Positions 1 through 6,861 of a stretch of DNA of 17,462 nucleotides are shown piece by piece. Source of the DNA: JBEBBU01 sp041158225 (lineage in GTDB: Bacteria; Pseudomonadota; Gammaproteobacteria; Methylococcales; Methylococcaceae); contig JBEBBU010000055.1 of assembly GCA_041158225.1 (NCBI GenBank), forward strand, positions 1-17,462. Reading direction: 5' to 3'. The notes beneath the pieces were generated by a model. That model saw nothing but the letters and a program-made list of their open reading frames with translations. It was not told the DNA's origin and did not search any database. Numbering within the stretch: position 1 is the stretch's first letter; each line of letters opens with the position of its first letter. The translations under genes and the position numbers were made by a program.

Positions 1-1
1 C

Positions 2-1384
2 TGGCCAGCGCAATGGCAAAGTGCCGGTGACACCGGCAGCCAGAGCATCACTGAAAAGGCACCAGTGCTGGACCAATGGTGGCAGCACTTCCATGATCCC
101 TTGCTGAACAGACTTCTGGAACTTGCAAGGACCGATAATCCTGGGCTCGGGATTGCCTATGCGCGTATTGACCAGGCCAGAGCGGAGTGGCGCGCCAATC
201 GGGCTGATCTCTTTCCAAGAGCCGGGGCTAATGTTGCGGCACTGGGAACTGACAATTTTCTCACGCGTTCCATGCAGTCGCAGTCGCAGTCGCAGTCGCA
301 GTCGCAGGGCGTGGGCGCACTGTTTCTGACGGGCTTCGATGCCATCTGGGAAATTGACCTGTTTGGCCGGCTGCACCGCAAACTTGAAGCGGCGGATGCC
401 CATACAGCACAGTCCATGGAAGCATACCGGCAGGAATGGGTGGTGCTTGCCGCCGAAATCGCGCGGGTCTATACCCAGTACCGCAATATTCAGGCACAGG
501 AACGCATTACCCAGTCCAACCTTGAGGTCCAGCAGAAAACGCTGGCACTGACACACTCCCTGTTTGAGGAAGGTGTTGGTAACCGCTTTGATGTGGAACG
601 TGCTGCCGCTGAGGTAGACGGTACGGCTGCAGCCTTGCCCCTGCTGCAGGGGCAACTGGCTGGTCTTGAGTTCCAGCTGGAACAGCTGCTCGGAATGAAA
701 CCGGGCGGACTGCATGTCAGGCTGGCACAACCTGCGGCAGTACCCTTTGCCGAAGCTCCTGAACTCCTGCTGTCCCGTCCCAGTGAAACCCTGAGACTGC
801 GGCCTGATATCCTTGCGGCCGAGAAAAGACTGATGGCGGCCACGGCAACCCAGGGAGCTGCGCTGGCGGAGCTGTTCCCCAAGGTATCCATCGCTGCATT
901 TGCCGGTCTCCAGAACTCTGATCTTGAGAATCTGTTCAGATCGACGGCCTTTTCCTGGGCCAGTGGCAGCGCCATCATGCAGCCTGTATTCAATTTTGGA
1001 AGGATACGGGCCGGCATTGATCTGGCGGATGCACGCCAGCGTGAGGCTTTACTGGCTTACGAAGAAAGTGTGCTGCGGGCGTTACAGGAAGCTGAAACAG
1101 CCATGGCACAATGGCTTAAGGAGGCGCAACGCTGCAGAAAGCTTGAACAGTCGGTGCAACATCTGCAGGAGGCGCTGACGCTTGCCGATCTGCGTTACCG
1201 GGAGGGTGTTTCAGCTTTTCTGGATGTACTGGATGCCCAGCGCATACTTTATGTCGAAGAAGTGGAACTGGCAGAAGCCAGAGCCAGAACCACCCTCTAC
1301 CTTATTGCACTTTACAAGGCACTTGGTGGCGACGGACAGATACCTTTACCGGTCATGGAGGAACCTTTGCGGCCATGGGGGTAA
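2..1384 (+). CDS. Outer-membrane efflux channel lipoprotein, NodT/OprM (TolC-like) family, 5'-truncated by window edge
   Basis: This is the outer-membrane exit duct of a tripartite efflux pump (RND or similar), working with a periplasmic adaptor and an inner-membrane transporter. The frame is open back to base 2 and the upstream residues (WPAQWQSAGD...) fit the family, so the GTG at 65 is an internal Val and the true start, with the expected lipobox, lies outside the window. Visible family marks are the N-terminal QWWQHFHDPLLNRLLELA segment, DAIWEIDLFGRLHRKLEAA just after the first predicted strand pair, and two OEP repeats. The second repeat carries RPDILAAEKRLMAATA and ends in REGVSAFLDVLDAQRILY, both typical. 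About 460 residues are visible, close to full length. A (Gln-Ser)5 run lies in the predicted first surface loop. The substrate cannot be told; adaptor and pump genes would be expected upstream. The family call is firm and the subfamily is likely. Confidence 0.93.
   Translation, partial: WPAQWQSAGDTGSQSITEKAPVLDQWWQHFHDPLLNRLLELARTDNPGLGIAYARIDQARAEWRANRADLFPRAGANVAALGTDNFLTRSMQSQSQSQSQSQGVGALFLTGFDAIWEIDLFGRLHRKLEAADAHTAQSMEAYRQEWVVLAAEIARVYTQYRNIQAQERITQSNLEVQQKTLALTHSLFEEGVGNRFDVERAAAEVDGTAAALPLLQGQLAGLEFQLEQLLGMKPGGLHVRLAQPAAVPFAEAPELLLSRPSETLRLRPDILAAEKRLMAATATQGAALAELFPKVSIAAFAGLQNSDLENLFRSTAFSWASGSAIMQPVFNFGRIRAGIDLADARQREALLAYEESVLRALQEAETAMAQWLKEAQRCRKLEQSVQHLQEALTLADLRYREGVSAFLDVLDAQRILYVEEVELAEARARTTLYLIALYKALGGDGQIPLPVMEEPLRPWG
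275..307 (+). repeat. Hexanucleotide microsatellite (CAGTCG)5 CAG inside the efflux channel gene
   Basis: Five perfect copies of CAGTCG are followed by one more CAG, encoding Gln-Ser five times and then Gln. The unit is 6 bp, so slippage would add or remove Gln-Ser pairs without breaking the frame. By comparison with the OprM fold it falls between the first two membrane strands, just before the WEIDLFGRL segment, which is an outward-facing loop. Confidence 0.9.
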
Positions 1385-1474
1385 GCGCCTGACCATCAGA
1401 TATGTGATACGCTCGGCAGAAATCCTTGCTGGCACCGCCTAAACTGCATGCTTCTGAAACAGTGTGTATTACAT

Positions 1475-1480
1475 AGGGAG
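1475..1480 (+). promoter_or_regulatory. Ribosome-binding site for the small ORF at 1487
   Basis: AGGGAG lies 6 bases before ATG 1487. The upstream in-frame ATG at 1448 has no such site, so 1487 is the preferred start. Confidence 0.45.
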
Positions 1481-1486
1481 TTATTC

Positions 1487-1720
1487 ATGTTGCCACTAGC
1501 AGGTCTCTGCGCATCCGCACTGGATGCCCCCATGCTCACTTTTTACAGTTTCTGGTCATCCTGTTCTGGCAGTGACAGCCAGTTGTCTGATATCGGTACT
1601 GGTGTCGGAACTTCTGTTGAAAACAGCATCCTGTCCTCTGATTTCAGCCTGGCTTACCTGCAGCATGTGCTGACCTGGCATGACCCGTTAATCAGTTCAG
1701 GTTTCACTTCGCTGCTCTAG
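1487..1720 (+). CDS. Small hypothetical protein, 77 residues
   Basis: I do not recognise this protein. It starts at an ATG with a well-placed AGGGAG site, about 100 bases after the efflux channel gene, and ends in TAG within the 3' end of the convergent plsC (24-base overlap). The predicted product is Ser-, Leu- and Thr-rich with a mildly hydrophobic N-terminus (MLPLAGLCASALDAPMLTFY) and two Cys residues, C8 and C28. There is no clear signal peptide, transmembrane helix or domain. Codon use looks like that of neighbouring genes, with common CTG, GAT and ACC codons. It may be a real small protein, perhaps cotranscribed with the efflux gene, or simply open sequence between convergent genes. The ribosome-binding site is the main support. 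Confidence 0.4.
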   Translation: MLPLAGLCASALDAPMLTFYSFWSSCSGSDSQLSDIGTGVGTSVENSILSSDFSLAYLQHVLTWHDPLISSGFTSLL

Positions 1721-2482
1721 TTCCTGCATCCGTGCTTCAACCCACGCTTCAGCTGTAGTATTGATAGTCTGGACATTCAGACCATCCGGATAGACAGGTG
1801 GGCCGATACAGATCTCGATAACGCCAGGTTTCTTGTAGAAGCCCTGACGCTTCCAGTAACTGCCAGCATTATGTGCCACAGGAATGACAGGCACACCAGC
1901 CTTGTGGGCGAGCGTACTTCCGCTGGATGCGAACCGTGTCGGTGTGCCAGCGGCAACCCGGGTACCCTCTGGAAACAGTACGACCCAAAGGCCTTCAGCC
2001 AGCCGTTCCTGGCCACTCGCCAGTATCTGGCGCATGGCTTTTGCACGCTGCCCGCGGTTGATAGCGATCGGCTTAAGCGTTGCCATGGCCCAGCCCCATA
2101 CAGGAATGCTCAGCAGTTCCTTCTTCAGCACAAAAACCAGTGGCGGAAAGATGACCTGTAGCGCCAGGGTTTCCCAGGCAGACTGATGCTTGCACAGGAT
2201 CACCGCGGCACCAGAATCAGGAATATTTTCCAGACCGGTGACATGATAATCCAGACCACAAAGCGTCTTCAGCGACCACAGATTAAAATGCACCCACTGC
2301 CTTGCCAGTGCATGTCGCCAGCGTAGCGGAAGAACAATGGCCAGCATGAGTACCGGGCCCATGAACAGGCTGGAGATGACCATTCCCATGAAAAAGAGGG
2401 CGGAACACGCCCCCTGCTTAAAGTGCGTTAAAAATGATGTGCTGGGCAGCTGCATAAAGGTCAGGAAAGGTTGGATAATCAA
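1697..2482 (-). CDS. plsC: 1-acyl-sn-glycerol-3-phosphate acyltransferase (PlsC family)
   Basis: It transfers an acyl chain to the sn-2 position of lysophosphatidic acid, giving phosphatidic acid for membrane phospholipid synthesis at the inner membrane. The N-terminal region has a hydrophobic stretch at about residues 28-52. The catalytic block is KHQSAWET (98-105), an H-X4-E form of the usual H-X4-D motif that I recall from many proteobacterial homologues. The substrate-binding block FPEGTR is at 170-175. Length is 261 residues from the TTG at 2482, which is preceded by GAGG at 7 bases; the in-frame ATG at 2455 (252 residues) is the alternative but has no ribosome-binding site. It is the last gene of the glyQ-glyS-gmhB-plsC operon and overlaps gmhB. 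A lyso-ornithine or other specialised acyltransferase role is possible but less likely. Confidence 0.88.
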   Translation of the reverse strand: MIIQPFLTFMQLPSTSFLTHFKQGACSALFFMGMVISSLFMGPVLMLAIVLPLRWRHALARQWVHFNLWSLKTLCGLDYHVTGLENIPDSGAAVILCKHQSAWETLALQVIFPPLVFVLKKELLSIPVWGWAMATLKPIAINRGQRAKAMRQILASGQERLAEGLWVVLFPEGTRVAAGTPTRFASSGSTLAHKAGVPVIPVAHNAGSYWKRQGFYKKPGVIEICIGPPVYPDGLNVQTINTTAEAWVEARMQELEQRSET

Positions 2483-2963
2483 GGTCAGGCCTCAGCCGCA
2501 GCGTGCGTTCTCCCTTGCCGGTTTCCACCAGCATGGGAAGTGCTGCAACAGCCTCGGCAGCCTGCAGGTCACGCAGGGAATCACCAATTACAGGGATGCC
2601 GGCAAGGTCAAAACCATGCGTGGCGGCCAGTGTCTGATACATGCCTGGCGAAGGTTTGCGGCAGTGACAGCCATCCTCAGGACCGTGAGGACAGTAAATG
2701 ATGTCGCTGACTTCTCCCCCCTCCTTGCTGACCAGACGGTGCAACTCGGCATGCATCTGCTCAAGGACACTGGTTTCCAGCAGGCCTCGGGCCAGGCCAG
2801 ACTGGTTGGTGGCAACATAGACTTTGTAGCCAGCCCTGCTCAGCATGCCAATCGCTTCAATGCTGCCTGCAATCGGCTGCCACTCCCCAAGTGACCTGAT
2901 GTAGTGATCGGAATCATGGTTGATCACACCATCCCGGTCCAGAATGACACAGGGAGAAGGCAT
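2418..2963 (-). CDS. gmhB: D-glycero-beta-D-manno-heptose-1,7-bisphosphate 7-phosphatase
   Basis: A HAD-superfamily phosphatase that removes the 7-phosphate from heptose 1,7-bisphosphate in the cytoplasmic pathway to ADP-heptose, the precursor of the LPS inner core. The nucleophile motif DRDGVIN holds D9 and D11. The second HAD motif is ATNQSGLARG (51-60). The structural zinc site is C91-P-H93 with C99-H-C101, diagnostic of GmhB over other HAD enzymes. K103 and GDSLRD (127-132) complete the active site. At 181 residues it matches the family. Its ATG overlaps the glyS stop codon by one base (TGATG), implying translational coupling, and its 3' end overlaps plsC. The glyQ-glyS-gmhB-plsC order occurs in several beta- and gammaproteobacteria. 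Confidence 0.94.
   Translation of the reverse strand: MPSPCVILDRDGVINHDSDHYIRSLGEWQPIAGSIEAIGMLSRAGYKVYVATNQSGLARGLLETSVLEQMHAELHRLVSKEGGEVSDIIYCPHGPEDGCHCRKPSPGMYQTLAATHGFDLAGIPVIGDSLRDLQAAEAVAALPMLVETGKGERTLRLRPDLDYPTFPDLYAAAQHIIFNAL
2490..2493 (-). promoter_or_regulatory. Ribosome-binding site supporting the TTG start of plsC
   Basis: On the minus strand GAGG stands 7 bases before TTG 2482, inside gmhB. The ATG at 2455 is preceded only by pyrimidine-rich sequence. This decides in favour of the TTG, with moderate confidence. Confidence 0.35.
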
Positions 2964-5056
2964 CAGCGCTCTGCCTTTTGCAGACTGGCAATATCGGCAA
3001 TATTCATGAACAGGCCGGCAAGCGAAGACAGCAGGGCAAGACGGTTGTTCCTGACAGCCTGATCTTCTGCCATGACCATGACATCGGCAAAGAAAGCATC
3101 GACGACTGGACGGAGTTCTCCCAGACGGCGCAGGGCCTGCTGATAATCGCGGCTTTCCATCATGGGGGCTATCGCCACAGCGGCAGCGCTGGCTGCCGTT
3201 GCCAGCGCTCTTTCCGCATCAACCTCAAACAGGTCTTCAGCATAATCACTGCTGGCGGCATAACCGCTTTCGGAAGATTTTTTAAGAAGATTCTGGATAC
3301 GCTTGTTGGCTGCCGCAAGGCTTTCTGCTTCATGCCCGTGTCTGAAACTGCGCACCGCTTCCAGCCGCTGCAGGAAGTCTGTCAAGCTGGCCGGCGACAC
3401 CGCCATGACAGCTTCAAACTCGTCGTGCTGGAATCCTGCTTCGAGGCAATAGCCACGCAGGCGATCATACAGGAAGTCAAGCACCGCCTTTTCTGTGGTA
3501 TCACGCTCGAAATTGTGGCTGAAGCCATCCAGTGCAGTATGAACCAGCTGCACGGGAGAAAGCGCAGATCCGGCATCCATCAGGATGCGGATGATACCAA
3601 GCGCCGCCCGGCGCAGGGCATAGGGATCCTTGTCACCGGTAGGGATGAGCCCAGCGCTGAAAATACCACACAGGGTATCGAGCTTTTCTGCCAGCGCGAG
3701 TACACGCCCCGTATCACTGGCAGGCAATGCGCCACCTGACTGGCGAGGGTAATACTGCTCCTCAATGGCCCAGGCAACATTCTCTGCCTCTCCGTCAGCA
3801 AGCGCATAGTAACGCCCCATCACGCCCTGGAGATTGGTAAACTCGCCGACCATCTCGGTAAGAAGATCGGCCTTGGCAAGGTAGGCCGCCCTGGCGGCAT
3901 CCGCGACATTGACCTGCATCTGGTGCGCGATCCAGCTGCTGAGCTGGACCACCCGAGTAGTTTTATCCAGTACGCTGCCGAGATCTTTCTGAAAAGTGAC
4001 ATGCGCGAGCTGCTGCACCTTGTGATCGAGAGGCTGTTTCCTGTCCTGGTTCCAGAAAAACTCGGCATCAGCCAGTCGTGGGCGGATAACCCTTTCGTTG
4101 CCGCGCTGGATAGAAGCAGGGTGCGTACTTTCCAGATTACTGACGGTAATGAAACAGGGTAGCAGTCCACCCTCAGGAGCGAGGACGGGAAAATATTTCT
4201 GGTTTTCCTGCATGGTCGTAATCAGTGCCTCAGCGGGCAGTGCCAGATATCGGGCATCGAAACTGCCTGCCAGTGCCACCGGCCACTCAACCAGTGCGGT
4301 GATTTCAGCCAGAAGGTCGTCGTTGTCGGCCACACTGCCACCGAGCTCACTGGCCAGTTGTCTGACCTGCGTCATGATCTGTGTCTGGCGCTGTTCAAAA
4401 CTGCTGATGACCCGACCCTGGGTGGCCAGTATGTCGGCATAGTCACCGGCATGCGCCAGCGGGATGGCATCAGGATGATGAAACCGGTGCCCACGGGTCT
4501 CGCGCCCGGATCTGATGCCCATGATTTCACAGTCAATGACCTGCTCATCGGCCATAAACAGCACCCATTTGACCGGCCGTACAAACTCGGCACTGCCTGA
4601 TCCCCAGCGCATGCGCCTGGCTATTGGTAGCGCGGCCAGAGCCTGTCTGATCAGTTCGGGCAAAAGCACGACGGTGGCAGTACCTTTTACCTGCTGGCGG
4701 TAGTAAAGCCATTCACCTTTATCGGTTTTCAGGGTATCCAGTGCCTGAGGATCGACATTCAGTCCACGGGCAAAGCCCAGTGTGGCCTGGGTTGGTGTGC
4801 CATCTGCCTGCCATGCTGCACTAAGTGCAGGACCTCTTTTTTCCAGAATCTGGTCGGGCTGGTGGCTGGACACACCGCGCAGCAGGATCGCCAGCCTGCG
4901 TGGTGCGGCAAATGTTTCCAGCGCCTCATAGCTGACACCGGCCTTGCCCAGCAGGGCAACCAGTGACTGCTCAAAGGCATCGCGCAGTCTTGGCAGGCTT
5001 TTGGGGGGGAGTTCCTCAGTACCCAGTTCAAAAATGACAGCATCATGCGTTTTCAT
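2963..5056 (-). CDS. glyS: Glycine--tRNA ligase, beta subunit
   Basis: The tRNA-recognition subunit of the bacterial alpha2-beta2 glycyl-tRNA synthetase; with GlyQ it charges tRNA-Gly in the cytoplasm. The N-terminal signature FELGTEELPPKSL is at 9-21. Further conserved blocks are APRRLAILLRGV (51-62), RMRWGSGSAEFVRPVKW (148-164) and QENQKYFPVL (283-292), followed by ITVSNLES and GNERVIRPRLADAEFFWNQD. The C-terminal third is the DALR-type anticodon-binding region, ending in RNNRLALLSSLAGLFMNIADIA. Its 697 residues are near the 689 of E. coli GlyS. The ATG overlaps the glyQ stop (ATGA), which would help keep the subunits in equal amounts. No truncation or frameshift is visible. Confidence 0.98.
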   Translation of the reverse strand: MKTHDAVIFELGTEELPPKSLPRLRDAFEQSLVALLGKAGVSYEALETFAAPRRLAILLRGVSSHQPDQILEKRGPALSAAWQADGTPTQATLGFARGLNVDPQALDTLKTDKGEWLYYRQQVKGTATVVLLPELIRQALAALPIARRMRWGSGSAEFVRPVKWVLFMADEQVIDCEIMGIRSGRETRGHRFHHPDAIPLAHAGDYADILATQGRVISSFEQRQTQIMTQVRQLASELGGSVADNDDLLAEITALVEWPVALAGSFDARYLALPAEALITTMQENQKYFPVLAPEGGLLPCFITVSNLESTHPASIQRGNERVIRPRLADAEFFWNQDRKQPLDHKVQQLAHVTFQKDLGSVLDKTTRVVQLSSWIAHQMQVNVADAARAAYLAKADLLTEMVGEFTNLQGVMGRYYALADGEAENVAWAIEEQYYPRQSGGALPASDTGRVLALAEKLDTLCGIFSAGLIPTGDKDPYALRRAALGIIRILMDAGSALSPVQLVHTALDGFSHNFERDTTEKAVLDFLYDRLRGYCLEAGFQHDEFEAVMAVSPASLTDFLQRLEAVRSFRHGHEAESLAAANKRIQNLLKKSSESGYAASSDYAEDLFEVDAERALATAASAAAVAIAPMMESRDYQQALRRLGELRPVVDAFFADVMVMAEDQAVRNNRLALLSSLAGLFMNIADIASLQKAER

Positions 5057-5985
5057 GCGGAGCGCTCTTCCTCGCTGGCAAGCATGGGGAAGCCAAGGGC
5101 TTCACGGCTCTGGTAATAGTGGTGGGCCACGGCCCGCGCCAGCTCGCGCACGCGCAGAATGAAGCGCTGGCGTTCAGTAACGGAGATGGCGCGTCTGGCA
5201 TCCAGCATATTGAAGGTATGCGAGGCTTTCAGCACCCTTTCATAGGCCGGCAAGGGAAGACCAAGCCCCAGCAGCTGCTGGCATTCGCTTTCAAGACTGT
5301 CAAAGGCAGAAAACAGGGTTTCGGCAGGTGCGTGTTCAAAATTGTAAGCCGACATTTCCACTTCGTTCTGATGAAAAACATCCCGGTAGTAGACGGTTCT
5401 TTCTGCCGAGCGTGTCCATATCAGGTCATAGACGTTTTCGACGCCCTGTACATACATGGCAATGCGCTCCAGTCCATAGGTGATTTCTCCTGATACCGGA
5501 CGGCAGTCAAGTCCGCCTACCTGCTGGAAATAGGTAAACTGGGTGACTTCCATGCCATTCAGCCAGACTTCCCAGCCAAGTCCCCATGCACCCAGCGTAG
5601 GCGATTCCCAGTTGTCCTCTACAAAGCGCACATCATGTTCCAGCAGGTCAAAGCCAAGCACCCTGAGTGAATCAAGGTAAAGCTCCTGAATATTATCAGG
5701 GGAAGGCTTGAGCAGAACCTGAAACTGGTAGTAGTGCTGCAGGCGATTGGGATTGTCACCATAGCGTCCATCAGCAGGTCTGCGCGATGGCTGCACATAG
5801 GCAGCACGCCATGGCTCAGGACCGATGGAGCGCAGAAAAGTGCCGGGGTGGAAGGTACCGGCGCCCACTTCCATATCAAGTGGCTGCAGCAGGATGCAGC
5901 CCTGTGCTGACCAGTAATGCTGTAATGCCAGAATCAGTCCCTGAAAAGTACTGACATCTGGTGTTTGCGTTCCGTTCTGACTCAC
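5053..5985 (-). CDS. glyQ: Glycine--tRNA ligase, alpha subunit
   Basis: The catalytic subunit of alpha2-beta2 glycyl-tRNA synthetase; it activates glycine with ATP and transfers it to tRNA-Gly together with GlyS. The conserved N-terminal run TFQGLILALQHYWSAQGC leads into LLQPLDMEVGAGTFHPGTFL and RPADGRYGDNPNRLQHYYQF, which form the class II active site. EVWLNGMEVTQFTYFQQVGG and ITYGLERIAMYVQGVENVYD follow and are hallmarks of the family. At 310 residues it compares with 303 in E. coli. The start is GTG at 5985; the ATG at 5998 is out of frame. It is the first gene of the glyQ-glyS-gmhB-plsC operon, and a TATACT box sits about 35 bases upstream. Confidence 0.98.
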   Translation of the reverse strand: MSQNGTQTPDVSTFQGLILALQHYWSAQGCILLQPLDMEVGAGTFHPGTFLRSIGPEPWRAAYVQPSRRPADGRYGDNPNRLQHYYQFQVLLKPSPDNIQELYLDSLRVLGFDLLEHDVRFVEDNWESPTLGAWGLGWEVWLNGMEVTQFTYFQQVGGLDCRPVSGEITYGLERIAMYVQGVENVYDLIWTRSAERTVYYRDVFHQNEVEMSAYNFEHAPAETLFSAFDSLESECQQLLGLGLPLPAYERVLKASHTFNMLDARRAISVTERQRFILRVRELARAVAHHYYQSREALGFPMLASEEERSA

Positions 5986-6019
5986 GCGCTGGATCCATGA
6001 CAGGTGGATGAAAGCAGCA

Positions 6020-6025
6020 AGTATA
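6020..6025 (-). promoter_or_regulatory. Candidate -10 box of the glyQ operon promoter
   Basis: On the minus strand TATACT (5 of 6 to TATAAT) gives a predicted leader of roughly 28 bases before the GTG of glyQ. No good -35 hexamer is seen 16-18 bases upstream, where the terminator hairpin of the preceding gene lies, so the call is weak. Confidence 0.3.
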
Positions 6026-6041
6026 ACGGAAGATGGATAAA

Positions 6042-6078
6042 ATGATCTTCATTGACGCTGGGCATCAATGAAGATCAT
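6042..6078 (-). terminator. Hairpin terminator after the OmpA-family lipoprotein gene
   Basis: A perfect 14-bp inverted repeat, ATGATCTTCATTGA and TCAATGAAGATCAT, with a 9-base loop at 6056-6064. It begins 10 bases after the lipoprotein stop. Read on the minus strand, the stem runs into TTTTATCC, a short U-tract. The stem is AT-rich and the U-tract is only four bases, so efficiency may be moderate. Confidence 0.7.
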
Positions 6079-6088
6079 GCAGGAACTG

Positions 6089-6625
6089 TCAGCGGTCAGG
6101 GGCCATCAGCACAATGTCAGTACGACGATTCTTGGCACGCGTGTCCTTGGTATCAGGCGCTTTGGCATCCAGTGGCTGGAACTCGCCAAAGCCGCGCGCC
6201 GAAAGCCGGCTGCCGGGAATACCCTTGCTCTGGAGATATTCAACCACGCTGGTAGCGCGCGCGGTAGACAGTTCCCAGTTACTCTTGTACTGCTGTTTAA
6301 GATGCGCACCAATAGGAACGCTATCCGTGTAACCGCGGACTTCTATGCGCTTGTCGCCGGCCTCCTTGAGGGTGGGGATGATCTTGTCGAGTACTTTCTT
6401 GCCATTGGCATCCAGTTCAGCACCGGCAGAAGGAAACAGCATTTCATTGACCATGGATACGGTCAGTTCTTCATTCTGTTCCTGGATGGTGACCTTGTCG
6501 GCATCCACCTCAGCCTGAAGCTGGGCATTCAGGTCTTTTTCCTCGTTATATTCCTGCATGGAAACACAGCCCCCAAGCGCCATGGAACAGGCCGCCGCCA
6601 GCAGTGTCGTGCGAATGATATTCAT
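6089..6625 (-). CDS. OmpA-family peptidoglycan-binding lipoprotein
   Basis: A predicted outer-membrane lipoprotein that anchors the envelope to peptidoglycan. The signal peptide MNIIRTTLLAAACSMALGGC has a lipobox with C20 as lipidated residue; residue 21 is Val, not Asp, fitting outer-membrane sorting. Residues about 23-52 (QEYNEEKDLNAQLQAEV...) are charged and likely coiled coil. The OmpA/MotB C-terminal domain covers about 60-170, with ELDANGKKVLDKI, VRGYTDSVPIG, NWELSTARATSVVEYL and LSARGFGEFQPLD; the Asp of YTDS and the Arg of STARA are the usual diaminopimelate contacts. At 178 residues it resembles YiaD or Pal-type proteins, but no tol genes are adjacent, so I do not name it pal. It starts 18 bases after the rubredoxin gene, suggesting cotranscription, and is followed by a terminator. 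Confidence 0.9.
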   Translation of the reverse strand: MNIIRTTLLAAACSMALGGCVSMQEYNEEKDLNAQLQAEVDADKVTIQEQNEELTVSMVNEMLFPSAGAELDANGKKVLDKIIPTLKEAGDKRIEVRGYTDSVPIGAHLKQQYKSNWELSTARATSVVEYLQSKGIPGSRLSARGFGEFQPLDAKAPDTKDTRAKNRRTDIVLMAPDR

Positions 6626-6643
6626 GTTCTATGATGTTCCTGT

Positions 6644-6814
6644 TTATTCCATCAGTTCAAAAAAACTCTTGTCGACACCACATTCCGGACAACACCAGTC
6701 ATCGGGAATATCCTCAAAGCGGGTGCCTGGCGCAATGCCAGAGTCAGGATCACCCTCGGCTTCGTCATAAACCCAGGAACAGGTGGTACAGATATATTTT
6801 TTATGGTCGCTCAT
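6644..6814 (-). CDS. Rubredoxin
   Basis: A 56-residue one-iron electron carrier of the cytoplasm. The Fe(SCys)4 ligands are C9 and C12 (YICTTCSWVY) and C42 and C45 (CPECG), with an additional Cys at 41. The aromatic core and the GDPDSGIAPGTRFEDIPDDW loop are canonical. I chose the ATG at 6814 because GGAGG lies upstream and the length then matches the family; an in-frame ATG at 6832 would add MEDFPS but has no ribosome-binding site. Partners could be a rubredoxin reductase, an alkane or fatty-acid hydroxylase, rubrerythrin or another oxidative-stress enzyme, and none of these is in the window. It lies between malQ (47 bases upstream) and the lipoprotein gene (18 bases downstream), an unusual setting. 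Confidence 0.95.
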   Translation of the reverse strand: MSDHKKYICTTCSWVYDEAEGDPDSGIAPGTRFEDIPDDWCCPECGVDKSFFELME

Positions 6815-6825
6815 GCTTGGGAAGT

Positions 6826-6830
6826 CCTCC
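6826..6830 (-). promoter_or_regulatory. Ribosome-binding site deciding the rubredoxin start
   Basis: GGAGG on the minus strand lies 11 bases before ATG 6814. It falls downstream of the alternative ATG at 6832, so it can only serve the shorter form. Confidence 0.5.
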
Positions 6831-6861
6831 ATGATGAAGTAATGGTTATTGAATACCAGAA

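Noticed and set aside
65..67. GTG at 65 as the start of the efflux channel gene
   Set aside because: The frame is open to the window edge and the residues upstream of 65 fit the family, so this is an internal codon of a truncated gene.
157..417. Minus-strand ORF with an Asp-Cys dipeptide repeat (CDCDCDC)
   Set aside because: It is the antisense reading of the CAGTCG microsatellite inside the efflux channel gene; no ribosome-binding site or family resemblance supports it.
1448..1486. In-frame upstream ATG at 1448 as start of the small ORF
   Set aside because: No ribosome-binding site precedes it, whereas ATG 1487 has AGGGAG at 6 bases.
1566..1582. CTGGC/GCCAG stem with 7-base loop after the efflux gene
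   Set aside because: Only 5 bp, not followed by a U-tract on either strand, and it lies inside the small ORF, so it is not a credible terminator.
2978..3739. Long plus-strand ORF opposite glyS (253 residues)
   Set aside because: It lies fully antisense to an unmistakable, intact glyS and has no recognisable domain.
6815..6832. Longer rubredoxin form starting at ATG 6832
   Set aside because: No ribosome-binding site upstream, and the extra six residues exceed the usual rubredoxin start; GGAGG at 6826-6830 serves ATG 6814.
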